In this document: positions 25,201-36,005 of the stretch, one piece after another
How positions within the stretch are numbered: position 1 is the first letter of the stretch
Layout: each line of letters begins with the position of its first letter
Assembly (NCBI GenBank): GCA_030770535.1
Contig: JASVEC010000004.1
Coordinates: forward strand, 372,001 to 436,000
Direction of reading: 5' to 3'
Length of the DNA stretch: 64,000 nt
Origin: Batkoa obscura
Lineage: Eukaryota; Entomophthoromycota; Entomophthoromycetes; Entomophthorales; Batkoaceae
Made by a program: the position numbers and the translations under genes
Notes under the pieces: generated by a model
What the model saw: the letters and a program-made list of their open reading frames with translations, nothing else
What the model was told of the DNA's origin: nothing
The model's database searches: none

Positions 25201-28033
25201 TATAAGGCATTATTTTTAAATCTTCTTCTGGTACTTGAAAACATTTACGATAATAATCTCTTACAATAAAGCCTCGAATTTTAGCTTGTAATTCAATAAC
25301 TTGATTGCTATGAAAATGCATCTCTGATAAACAATAAGTCCATTTTCTTTGTACTAAAATTCGTCTTGATAAAGCTTGAAATTTATATAAATGATCAAAG
25401 AAACCTTCAGCTTGAGCCCTTGCTTCTAATACTTTAGGTAAAAATTGATGACGAATTAATACTTTTCGTGCTACTGCTTGAATCTGTTGAACTAATTGAA
25501 TATCAATACATTCTCTAATTGTACGAATTTGATAAATAGGTTCCATAGTATATAATCGAGTTAAACAACCTCTACCAATGGCTTGTAATGCTTTAATTGA
25601 TGTTTGATATTGTTTTAATTGATTATCTAATTCTTTCTTTCTTTTTCTTTGTTGTATACCACGAACATAACTTTGTGCCATTACTATAAAAGGTTCATAT
25701 CTTTCCCATTCAAATGGTATTTCCTCTTCTTTATTATTATTATCGTTATTATTATTATTTAAATCTCTTGAATCTTCAATTAAAATAGTATCAAATGAAT
25801 AAGATTCCAATTCTAATTTTGGATTATTTTGTTGAATATCAATTTGTTTTATTAATTTTTCTTCTTCAATTTGATTATCTAAACTTTCTAAATTAGGTGA
25901 TAGTGTATAAATTAAACTACTTGCTTTAGTAGCTGCTACTTCCGATGACTTACTTCCAATATTATCATCCGATTCTAAATCTAATATTTCTTCTTCTGTT
26001 TTTGGTGAATTAGTTAAATCACTATCTAATTTTAACATAGGTACTCCTGGACTTGAATTAGAACTATTACTTCCCTCGTTAGTGGATATATCAAAACTTA
26101 ATTCAACTATCTTTTCCTTTACTAATTCTTCATTCTTTAGTTTATTATCCGCCTTAATCTCTTTTTTAATAATTTTAGTTTCCAATTTAGGTTGATATCT
26201 TCTTTCATTACTACTATTATTATTACTACTATTACTACTATTACCACTACTATTATTATTACTAGTACTATCACTACTATTATTATTACTACTATTATTA
26301 CTCTCATTAAATTGATCTGATAAAATAGTTTTCCTATTTGAATTATTATTTTGTTTATCTAATTTTTGGTCCATATTATTAATAAATTTAGCGAATTTTG
26401 ACGATAAAGAATCGGAACCATTTAATCTTAAACTTGAAGTTGGTGATGTTTGAGTAGTCTTTATATTAGCATCATAAGTTTGTGTAGTTGCAAAGGTCAT
26501 CCTTGATACTCCTTTGGGACCATGACGTAATGAACTAGATTGCTTAAGTAGACTCAAATTCACACTAGATCCTTTAGAAGGTAATGTTTTTAAGCCATAT
26601 AATTTTTGATAATCTCTTATCGGTTTTTTACTTAAACTATTACTATTTGAAGATACACTAGATTTAGATTTAAATTTAAATTTATCTTCTGTTATTATAC
26701 TAGAGGAAGTTAATTCAACTTGACTGGTGGTACTATTAGTATAGGTACTACTACTTGGAAGTTTATTTAAATTTAAAGTGTTAGGTTTATCTTTTAAACT
26801 TTGATCTGAATTTTTTGAATTCTTTAAAGTATCTTCATTACTCAATGAAGACTTCTTAATTGAATCAATAAATAATTTCTTTTTATTACTACCTCTTAAT
26901 AAATCATTTTTATATTTTTGTTTATTAATAATAGTTGAATCCTTTTTAAATTCTTGAATTCTTTTTAATATAGATTCCGATTTTAAATTTTTAACTAAAG
27001 TAGTACTTTGACTAGATGGTATACTTTTAAATTGAAAATTTTGAAATATAGAGCCATTATAACTATTTGAAGATGGACTTATCATCGATTGTTTAGATTG
27101 AACTTCTTTTGCTGTAATAAAACTAGCATCATCAGGTGAAGTATCTCTATTTGGACTAGATAATTGATCATTCATTTTAGACTCCAAGTTTAAAGCAACA
27201 GGTACTTTCTTAGTTGTTATTGATTTATTATCATTATCTGAAGTAGTAGTAGAAGAAGAAGAAGTATTAATCTTAGCTTCATCTAATCGCATTTGGAATT
27301 TCCTTGATTTTCTTTTGCCAACTACTCGATAACTAGCTGTTGATAATTTTGGACTATTACTTTTTAGTATTGAATTTGGGTTTTTATATGTTATATGAGA
27401 TAATATTGAACGAGATTGTTTAGATTTGGAATTTAGACTATTACTTAACCCAATACTTTTACTTGAATTGAAATTAAGTGCTAACGGTGATGAATTTAAT
27501 GTAGATGGATTAGAACGAGAAATTGATTTAGTATTAAATTCCTTGTTTTTATAAGATAATCCTAAATTAGGTTTAAAAGTAACATCAGTAAACCCATTTT
27601 TAATTAAGTTAATAGCTGAATTAGTAGTTAATGTAGCTGTATGAGAAGGAATTATTCTTATTGATTTATTTCGAATACTATTATTATTGGATTTTTTGCT
27701 TACACTTCCTTCTTTTTTAAATTTAGTTTTTAAACTATTTTTAAGTGTACTACTCTTCTTTTTAATCCTCAATGAAGCTGTACCTTCCATAGCTCTACTT
27801 AAATCATAACTTACATTTAAAAAGGCTGGAAAATGATATCCATTTATATCTAACTCTTTTTTAGTTAATTGTAATTGGTCATCTAAAATAAAATAAAATA
27901 AAAAGTTAATAATTCTTATACTTTTAAAATACAAAATTTAATAAAATTACCAGTGAAATCTAAATAGCCAACTAAATCTTGAATATTAGTAGTAAGTCCT
28001 TTTTTATGAAGTAAGTGACTAATTGATAAGTTA

Positions 28034-28078
<45 letters not shown>

Positions 28079-28674
28079 TATAAGTTACCTAAGAGCATGA
28101 ATACAATAAATCACTTTAGGTATATTTTTACGAGAGTAAAGATCCGTTAATTCAAATAAGAAAACCTAAGAATACAATAAGTCTAAATATATATCATTTA
28201 AATAATCAACATTACCTGAGGTAAACCGATGGCTTTACAAGCTTCCAAGAAAAAGTGAATATTATCGGAATGTTTGTATGTCAATTTTTCACCAAAATAA
28301 ATTTTTTTAACTGAAGTGGGATGAAATATTTTGGCTAATTTAGCTAACAAAATGCCATTCTGTAAACTAAAACCTTCAAAATCAATCTCTTCAATTTCGA
28401 TCTCTAAACAAGTTTCCAACCATTGTTTAGCTTCTGATAAATGACACAAATATTCATAGGCTTGTAAATGACTTCGTTCAATTTCCATCCAATTTTTTTT
28501 ATAAGAACGTGTATCATATAAGGGTAATTCGGAACCACATGGGCTCAGTTTTAATGGTGTTATTAATTGATTTATCGACGTCCCGGAATGTTTTTGTAAT
28601 CGAATTCGTCCGCTCATTCCTTGTACACTGGGGTCTTCGAAAATGGAGGTGACTTTAGAATCCATGGCTGACAT
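22211..28674 (-). CDS. IQG1: IQGAP-type Ras-GAP-like scaffold (Rng2/Iqg1)
   Basis: A cytokinesis scaffold that links F-actin, calmodulin/myosin light chains and Rho-type GTPases at the contractile ring. Exon 1 (28674-28198) carries a calponin-homology domain (YEYLCHLSEAKQWLETCLE, then FSLQNGILLAKLAKIFHP, continued across two introns to NIQDLVGYLDF). A long exon follows with about 690 residues of Ser/Asn/Lys-rich, low-complexity linker. IQ-like motifs come next at about 25700-25230 (AQSYVRGIQQRKRKK, LQAIGRGCLTRLY, IQAVARKVLIRHQF, LQAKIRGFIVRDYYRK). Then come the GAP-related domain (24500-23280) and the RasGAP-C domain, ending FINKKFYI at 22211. The GRD lacks an obvious arginine finger context, as is usual in IQGAPs, so GAP activity is not expected. 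Short introns split the C-terminal third. Confidence 0.93.
28021..28078. repeat. (ATT)n microsatellite inside an IQGAP intron
   Basis: About 16-18 consecutive ATT units lie within the third-exon/second-intron region of the CH-domain part. The run is inside the intron bounded by GTAACTTATA on the coding strand and ending ATCAATTAG. Confidence 0.85.
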
Positions 28675-29761
28675 TGTTATGATTGATGATAGTTATTAAT
28701 TATTAGTTAATTATGTTCGCATACACTTTGAAAGTTAAGTTGATATGCTTTTTAATGATTTAAAACAGTATAATATGTTGTATTCTTTGTTAAAGATTTA
28801 CAAATTCTAATTCTAATATATATAAAATAATGGTTTAATAGATCAACTATAATATCTAAAATAAAATAAAATAAAATAATAAAAAAGAAATAAAGAAATA
28901 AAGAAATAAAAATTAATAATATGATAATAGTAATAATAAATAAATCAACAAATTTAAATAATCAATAAGTTCTATTGACATGTTATGAATTTTGGACATT
29001 ATTTTTATTAACGTTGAGTATTTTTCCTAAGAAATTTTCTTCAAGCACATTTTTTTTGTTGATTGATTTATAACGGTAAATTTCAATCAAGTCTCCTAAA
29101 ATAGTAAATTAGTTAAAATTTTGTGCATTTTTGTTAAAATTGAATCATTTTACAGCTGTAGAATTTGGTTAAATCACGTTGCTTCTTTTTTTGTGGCGTA
29201 AATTAGTTATGATTTTTGTAAAAAAAATACGTCGTTGAAAAAAGAATTTTTAAATTGGATTTTTAATAGCATTGTGTAATTGAAATAATATAATAAATTT
29301 TTTGAAATTAAGCTATAGATCTAGCTGATTTGGCTTTTACTATTATGGATTGGAGAAGATTTAATTCATTACTTTTTTAATATTAATAAATTATAACCCC
29401 CTACTTATACTTTGAAATAAAAGTTATTCAACTCATTTTTTTAACATTTATTAACTTACAACCTCATACACTTATACTTTAATATAAAATCTATCAATTT
29501 CAATTTTCTATTAAAGATTCAAAAATACTGTTCTCTTCTCTTATTTATACTTTGAGATAAATATTAATCCAAATTTAATTTCTTATATTTTAAAGATCAT
29601 AAAGGGGCTTAAAGCTCCCAACTATTTGAATTTATTACAAAGTCTTAAATCATTCAATCAAAAAGCTAATTTATTGTTTAAATTACTAAGCTATAAAAGC
29701 TACAATACAGATTATAAAAAATTCAATGCTACATGGCACAAAATATTCCTCAAAAAATAAA
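28675..29761. other. AT-rich spacer between IQGAP and histone H1 genes
   Basis: 1.1 kb. Contains AAAAT repeats at about 28860-28880 and AAAGAAAT repeats at about 28885-28910. No coding region or RNA gene recognised. Confidence 0.5.
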
Positions 29762-30412
29762 TTATTTCCTTCCCCTGCTTCTAGTAGCTGGTTTCTTAGT
29801 GGGGGTACCCTTAGGTGTGGATTGCTTAGTAGTAGTAGCTGTCTTCTTTGGTACAGCTTTTTTAACCGGAGTGGCTTTCTTTGGTGCAGCTACTGGTGCT
29901 TTCCTGGTAGTTGGTGCTTTTCTAGTAGAAGCTACTTTAGATTTAGCTACAGCTACTTTCTTTTTACTAACTACTGGTTTCTTTGCTACTGGTTTTTTAG
30001 CTACTGGTTTTTTAGCTACGGGTTTCTTAGCTACTGGTTTTTTAGTTACAGTAGCTGTTTTTGGTGCAGCCTTATCTTTAGAAGTTTTCTTAAAACGTTG
30101 ACCTATATGAATTAATATCTAAGTTAATAAATTAAAAAAGAAAAAAACTACCATCTTGAACTAAGCTACCATTTTCAGTACCACGTTTCAATGCCAATCG
30201 AATATTGGTTTTGGCAATTTTATCTTCTACTTTATAAGATTCAACAATGTATTTATGAATAGCTGGACGAGAACAACCTTTACGATCTTTGATATTTGTT
30301 ATAGCTTCCTAGCATTGTTAGATTAATTTTACAGTATATAATAATAATTACTTACATTAATCATCTCAAGGTAAGTTGGACGACCGGACTTTGATACAGA
30401 CTTGGCTACCAT
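29762..30412 (-). CDS. Linker histone H1
   Basis: Three exons encode about 185 residues. The winged-helix H1/H5 domain is split by two introns: GRPTYLEMIN, then EAITNIKDRKGCSRPAIHKY and IVESYKVEDKIAKTNIRLAL and KRGTENGSLVQDG. The C-terminal half is a Lys/Ala/Pro/Thr-rich tail with five near-identical KKPVA repeats and a closing RSRGRK. H1 binds linker DNA at the nucleosome dyad and compacts chromatin. The tail gives a long antisense open frame on the plus strand that is only a shadow. Start ATG is complementary to 30410-30412. Confidence 0.93.
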
Positions 30413-31511
30413 ATTGTTATTAATTTAAAATTTGAAGTTTAAAAAAGTTTTATAAAAATATTTCAATTTTTCCTAATTTTATTGTTTATATAATTTTTTC
30501 TACTCATTTTTTGTAATCCAAAACTAGATCAACTGAAAGTTGTTCAATTTGAATTTGGCCAATTCAAATAATAGCCAATAAGAAGCTGAGTTGGACTCGA
30601 GTTTTAGGTACTTTATGTTACTAATTTACCTAAATTTCCTTCAATTCAAACTCAATTAATTTTTTAAAGCGTCAGCTTTTTTTAGTAAATTACCTATTAT
30701 GATTGGATAATTTTTCAATGTTCTTCAATTTTTGAATTGGACATAAAATATCAAACACGAACTTTGAAGGTCGCGTTCTATCAATGGTAGCAGTATATAC
30801 AGAATATGTAAAGATTATTCGCAATTTATTCGTTTTTTTGAATTTTAGGGTTTAAAGGAATATGTATGAAAAAAGCTAGATTTCAAAAGCTACTCTACAT
30901 GGCTTTATAACGCATTAAAGTTAATGACTCAAAATATATATAATCAGAAAGTAAGACACCTCTATCTTTAAGGCCAAATAGCGTTACCAATAGTATAAAT
31001 GATATCCTATTTGTTATACATGAGGTTATAGCCCTATATTTGAAGAATATAATGGTTCGTTTTTCTACCAAATTTTTATAATTAAAATTCGATATATTAT
31101 CACTTTAAATTTTATTTTAAAAACGATTCAAGATTATATTTGAATTTAAATTTTCAAAAACCTATCATTATCTAATTTCAATCAAAACAGCCTATAAGCA
31201 TTATGTTTTAATATTATAATTTAGGTTGAGTTAATGCTAAAAGCTTATAGAATTAACGTCAACATAAAATTACCGATCTTTAAAACACTAATCTACTGTC
31301 ATCCTTACTTCCCCATCTACTACTTTATCGTCTCCTCAAATTTTTTTCATTTTTTATTTTAGAATTAAAATTGGAAGTTGATTGGCTCTTACAAAAAAAG
31401 TAAAATAGCTATTTTCGAAATATTTTATAACCAAAGTATAATTTTATAATAAATAATAATAAAGTTTATATTAAAATCAATTGATTAAGTTTATTAATTA
31501 ATTTATTCAAC
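30413..31511. other. AT-rich spacer, no gene recognised
   Basis: 1.1 kb upstream of histone H1 and downstream of the MFS transporter. A slightly less AT-rich patch lies at 30750-30810, but it does not fold like a tRNA as far as I can see. Confidence 0.5.
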
Positions 31512-33101
31512 CTAATGCCCACCTACTGTAGGAACGACATTATCTTTTAAAGGAATATGTTTAAGAAATAGAGTAGAGACAAAAGATAACGCAGCATAAG
31601 GGATCATAGAGAGATATAAATATTTGAAAGCGAGGCAATAAGCTTCAAAAACTAAATGTTGTTGTTGGTCTGATAATGTACGAATATTTGTAATGGAGCT
31701 TAAAATAAATTTAGGGTCAACAGTAGGAACTAACTCAGCCAATCCAGAAGCTAAACGATTATTAAATACTGCTCCTTGAATTGCTAATCCAAATAACCCT
31801 CCTAATAAATTACTAAAATAAACCATAGAAGTAGAAAGAGCAATGTCTTCTGTTGTTGAAGCTGCTTGTGCAACCATTACATTATTTTGATAGCATAAGC
31901 CAACACCGATACCATTGATAAGTGCATATATAATTTCTTCTGCTCGTGTTAAATCTACTCTAAAGAGAGCACCAAATAAACTAGCACCAATAATTTGGAT
32001 AGCACCAGCAATAACCGAAAGGAAACGATACTTTCCAGTTTTTGTGGTAATTGCCCCAGTAACAAAATTACAAGCAACAGCACCCAATAATAAAGGTAAA
32101 AGTTCTAAACCTGCATTAGTGGCATTTTGACCCTTTACTACTTGGTAATAAATTGGTAGATAATAAATTGATACCATAAGTAATGCACCAATAAAAAAGG
32201 AAGTGATATAAGCTGAAATAGTATTACGGTTTAAAATTCTGCCAGGTACGATGGGTTCCTTAGCTACTTTAACTTCAACATATACAAAAACAACTAAAAA
32301 CACAACTGTTAATACTAAGGTAACAATAACTGGAGCTGAAATCCATTCATATTCGGCACCTCCCCAAGTAAGTCCTAATACCAAACAAATAGTAAAGCAA
32401 GTTAAAGTAAAAGCTCCGAGGAAATCAATTCGTTTGAGCTTGTCACTTATTTTTCCTTCTGGAATAGGAAGATCTAAAAAGAAGACTACAACTAAAATAG
32501 TTATGGCACAGATTGGGATATTGATATAAAATGCCCATCTCCAAGTGACATGATCTGTAAATGCACCACCGATCAAAGGTCCAATAATTGATGCAATAGC
32601 AAAGATCCCACCAGCTAAAGCTAAAAACATACCTCGTTTTCTTGGTGGAATAATATCGGACATAATAATTACTGATAAAGAATAGAGACCACCACCACCT
32701 ATACCACTAATAGCACGAAATATAACTAAAGTAATCATATTTGGTGCTGCTCCACAGACAATGGAACCAACAGTAAATATTAATAAAGCGAATAAGACAG
32801 TATATTTACGACCAAAGATATCGGATAGTTTACCATATAAAGGTTGGAATGCGGTTGAAGTTAATAAATAAGAAGCTGCTACCCAAGTTACTAAATCTAA
32901 AGCTCCAAATTCCGAAACTATACTTGCCATAGCAGTTGAAACAATAGTGTTATCCAATGAAGATATAAAAATGGATAACACTAAACCAAAGATTAAGGCA
33001 TTTAATTTTAAGCCTGATAATTTAGGTTGTTCAATACTATTTCCTGTTTCAGTTGGTTTTTCATTTATTGTAAAAGCATCTTCAATATTGGCAGGGTCCA
33101 T
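31512..33101 (-). CDS. DHA2-family drug:H+ antiporter (MFS, 14 TM)
   Basis: 529 residues, single exon. The first span holds the family motif LDNTIVSTAMASIVSEFG. Loop 2-3 carries GKLSDIFGRKYTVLFALL (MFS motif A), span 4 FRAISGIGGGG (motif B), and span 5 GGIFAIASIIGPLIGG (motif C, antiporter signature), followed by WRWAFYINIP. The length and number of hydrophobic segments fit the 14-TM DHA2 class, which exports drugs or toxic metabolites, or moves basic amino acids into vacuoles. The substrate cannot be told from sequence. Intronless, unlike most neighbours, and with milder codon bias. Horizontal origin is possible but not shown. Confidence 0.93.
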   Translation of the reverse strand: MDPANIEDAFTINEKPTETGNSIEQPKLSGLKLNALIFGLVLSIFISSLDNTIVSTAMASIVSEFGALDLVTWVAASYLLTSTAFQPLYGKLSDIFGRKYTVLFALLIFTVGSIVCGAAPNMITLVIFRAISGIGGGGLYSLSVIIMSDIIPPRKRGMFLALAGGIFAIASIIGPLIGGAFTDHVTWRWAFYINIPICAITILVVVFFLDLPIPEGKISDKLKRIDFLGAFTLTCFTICLVLGLTWGGAEYEWISAPVIVTLVLTVVFLVVFVYVEVKVAKEPIVPGRILNRNTISAYITSFFIGALLMVSIYYLPIYYQVVKGQNATNAGLELLPLLLGAVACNFVTGAITTKTGKYRFLSVIAGAIQIIGASLFGALFRVDLTRAEEIIYALINGIGVGLCYQNNVMVAQAASTTEDIALSTSMVYFSNLLGGLFGLAIQGAVFNNRLASGLAELVPTVDPKFILSSITNIRTLSDQQQHLVFEAYCLAFKYLYLSMIPYAALSFVSTLFLKHIPLKDNVVPTVGGH

Positions 33102-34110
33102 TTTAGTTTGATGGCTAATTTAAAAGCAAAAAGTTTACCAGTTTCAAAATTAATCTCTTTTATAGTTTTTTAATTTATATTATTAATTTTGTTCTTATTG
33201 CTTTTACTTTAACATGTCAAAGGAATTCAATTCCTGTAGAATATTTTGCTTAGAATTCCCGATAATAAGCTAATCTTAGTAAGTTTAATTAGTTGTTCTT
33301 AATTGGAGAATTTGGGGTATTAAATTAATCAAATATCAATAAAAATAAAATAGAGTTCTATTATATTAGGCTTATTATATTTTTATTATGAATTCATCGC
33401 TAATTCTTTTTATATTAAAATAAGCGATTATATTTTTATGTAGTAATTTAAAATTGTTATTTCCAAATGATTTAATATAAACATTTAATTTTTAATTAAG
33501 TTTTATCCAAATGAGTTGCGTTAATTAACTTATTCCTTAAGTTTATCCCTTTAAATTACCCTTCTATTTGAAATAGTCACTTTAGATTAATGATAATTTT
33601 CTGCATCAACTATGTTTTTTATATTTATTTATAATATATTGTAATATATTTTATTTAACATAAAAAAGAACATTTTAAATGATAATTGAATATTTCTAAA
33701 AATAAAATATTTTGATACTTTTTAACCACTTTTGTCTATTTTTTTGAAAGTGTACTTATTCAGAGGAATAAGTAATGAATTTATCTTAAAGAAAAGCTGA
33801 AGAAATTTTATTAATAAGACTCAATTGAAGATTTCCAGTGAAAATGATAAAACGGCAGCCCATTGGAGGTCATTGCATTTTTTGGTGGTAACTTTAATGG
33901 AATGCTCATCCTCTTGTTTGATCAGAGCCGCCCATTCCAGGAAAAGAACTCAAACGGGAATTTTTATCTTTTGTAATTTTATAATCAAGTAAATTATTAA
34001 ATCAATTGTCAAAAAACATACTATGGCAAAAATCTAAAAAAAGAACTAGTCTCAATTTTATTCAATGTAATTCTTTCTTTAAGCATTTGGGGTATAATTC
34101 GAACAATTTC
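33102..34110. other. Spacer with a locally GC-richer island at 33830-33965
   Basis: Mostly AT-rich. Around 33830-33965 the base composition rises markedly (GGCAGCCCATTGGAGG, CAGAGCCGCCCATTCC). A frame stays open there on the plus strand for about 60 codons but has no recognised motif. It may be an untranslated leader, an RNA gene or a relic. Confidence 0.4.
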
Positions 34111-34111
34111 C

Positions 34112-34792
34112 CTAATATTTAATATCACCAATCTCTTTAACTTCTTTTATATTACCAATATAGTTCATCCATTTACTCAAACTATAATATTTCAATTGAT
34201 CTTGGCTACTTATAAACATAAAATATAAAGTTTCTAGACAAAGATAGAGATTAATGTCAGCTAATGTAAAATGATTTCCAACCAGGTAGTTTTTATCTTT
34301 TAATTCAATATTAAGATAACTTAATGAACGATCAAGTAATTGATAAGCTTTAGTTTCCACCTTTTTATCACATGAACCATAGCTAAAATAAGGCATTGAA
34401 GTTGGTACAATTATTGGAGAGATGGGAGATTCAGCAAAGAAAAGATATTGATGAATTTAGATCTTTCATTAGCATTATTACCTAATAATGGACTACTTTT
34501 CTTTTTATAAGCTATATGTAATAATATAGCTTCAGACTCTGTTAACATTAAACCATCTTTAGTTTCAAAAGCTGTAGTTTGCCCTAATGGGAATTTTATT
34601 AGGTATTCGTGAGTTTTGTTGTCTATACTAAATAAAAAGTTGGGGTCAAAATCTATTTCAATCCCACTAAGTCTAGCGATTACCAATGGTTTTTCCACTC
34701 GTGGATTTTTTAATCATCCATACAAGCGCTACGAAGCATTATATATATGATAATATAAATGTAATATACTAAACTTACACCAATTGATACTA
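34112..34792 (-). pseudogene. eEF1B-gamma-like GST domain gene relic A
   Basis: The two halves of a GST fold are readable: PLVIARLSGIEIDF, FPLGQTTAFETKDGLML and SPLLGNNANERSK, then in another frame IHQYLFFAES and LVGNHFTLADINLYL. The N-terminal thioredoxin-like half resembles translation elongation factor 1B-gamma (FPxGxxxAFExxDG). One base is missing at about 34455 relative to relic B, and a further frame change and loss of the start codon affect the first exon near 34720-34790. The EF1G C-terminal domain is absent. It lies in the same orientation as relic B at 40153-40869, 5 kb away on the other side of a transposon. Confidence 0.7.
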
Positions 34793-34799
34793 TAGCTGA

Positions 34800-35208
34800 T
34801 TAATAGTTAGAATCTCTATCTAATTAGCTATTTTGGTTGCTATTTATACTTACTTGATTGATAGTTAGTTTAAATAAATCAAGTGTATTGAATATTAAAA
34901 TTGGACTACATTATTTCACTATCCAATTATTTTATCAATAAGATTTAAATAAGGCTTTATTGTATTATTGATATAAGATTCAAAAGATTATTTATAATAT
35001 TAATACAAGCTAGCTCATATCTACACTGTAAGCCGTAGTTTAACCTAATCATTTAATAAACTTTATTATAAGGTTGAATATTTGAATATACTAAGGCCCC
35101 TATTTTTCTTTGCTTATCTCGTCCGTTCTTTGAGAAACATGAAAAGCACCCGATTTTATTAGCAAATCTTTAAATGAAAAGACATTTTGAAAAGATTTTA
35201 TCAAATGT
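34800..35208. other. Upstream flank of relic A, part of the segmental duplication
   Basis: The stretch up to about 35060 resembles the flank of relic B (40880-41110): both carry TTATACTTA near the gene, then a GGCTTTATT block followed by ATATCTA and GTTTA. The duplicated unit is therefore larger than the gene. No coding region. Confidence 0.5.
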
Positions 35209-35213
35209 CATAT

Positions 35214-35311
35214 GAGGATGTATTTTTTGTTTAAGGATTTTACTGATAGCCCTTCCACCCAAATGGCGCTTAAAAAATGGAAAAAGTGACGAAACAAAAA
35301 AAAACAGCCCC
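35214..35311. mobile_element. MITE copy 2 (~98 bp)
   Basis: Starts GAGGATGT, ends CAGCCCC, flanked by ATAT (35210-35213 and 35312-35315). Its right-hand ATAT is also the left flank of the large transposon, so the transposon appears to have inserted exactly at the MITE border. Confidence 0.75.
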
Positions 35312-35689
35312 ATATGGGGGTGTCCGAATTGATTTCATTTTTCTATCCAATTTTTAAATATTTATATTTTGAAAACTGCTTAAAATTTATAAAGATAAAT
35401 TCTTTAAAAGCCAGAGTACCCGATACAGTTTTAAATTATTTTGTTATAATTTATATTCTCAATTAGCGGAATTTTTATTAAATTTAATATAAATTTCTGG
35501 ATTAGCAAAGATTTTACTAATATAGCCTGTATAGTGACATTAGTCAAAGTTGTAATATGTAAATAAATATATACTTTTATATAACTTTATTAAGAAATAT
35601 TTATTATTAACTGTTTTACAGCCAACATTGCAGATTTGTTATCAAATGAATAAATTATTTTAATGTTATAATTACATTATTAATATATC

Positions 35690-35831
35690 GCTAAGTTAAT
35701 AAATAGCTGCATGGGAGGGAGTGGTTAGCCCCAAAACCATAATTAACCATCCCTATGTAACACAAGCAGTATAATAATAGTTTTTACTTATTATTACAAC
35801 TACTTGCTCTTTGACTATTTATTAACTTAGC
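35690..35831. repeat. Foldback sequence inside the transposon
   Basis: A perfect 15-bp inverted pair, TAAGTTAATAAATAG (35692-35706) and its complement at 35815-35829, extended to 17 bp by flanking GC pairs. A second inner pair lies around GGGAGGGAGTGGTTA and TTAACCATCCCTATG. It could be a nested MITE or a structured part of the transposon's 3' region. Confidence 0.6.
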
Positions 35832-36005
35832 TATCAATAATTTAAGTAATATCAACATTTAATAATTGATTTCTATCATCTAATAAACTACTTACTTGCT
35901 TACTAAATATTGAAACTTTTAAATTCTCAGTTATTTTTGTAAGATAAGCTGGGGTTGACCTTTTAATTTTTCTATCCTCTATAGACTCTATAACTTCAAT
36001 TGAAA

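Noticed and set aside
28021-28078. ATT repeat as a possible CRISPR-like or regulatory array
   Set aside because: It is a plain trinucleotide microsatellite inside an intron.
29726-30115. Two long plus-strand hydrophobic frames resembling membrane proteins
   Set aside because: They are antisense shadows of the Lys/Ala/Pro-rich tail of histone H1.
30760-30815. Possible tRNA-like patch (GGTCGCGTTC...ATGGTAGC)
   Set aside because: No acceptor stem, T arm or anticodon loop could be paired.
31512-33101. Horizontal transfer of the MFS pump from bacteria
   Set aside because: Intronless and less biased codons are suggestive only; fungal DHA2 pumps are common and a phylogeny is needed.
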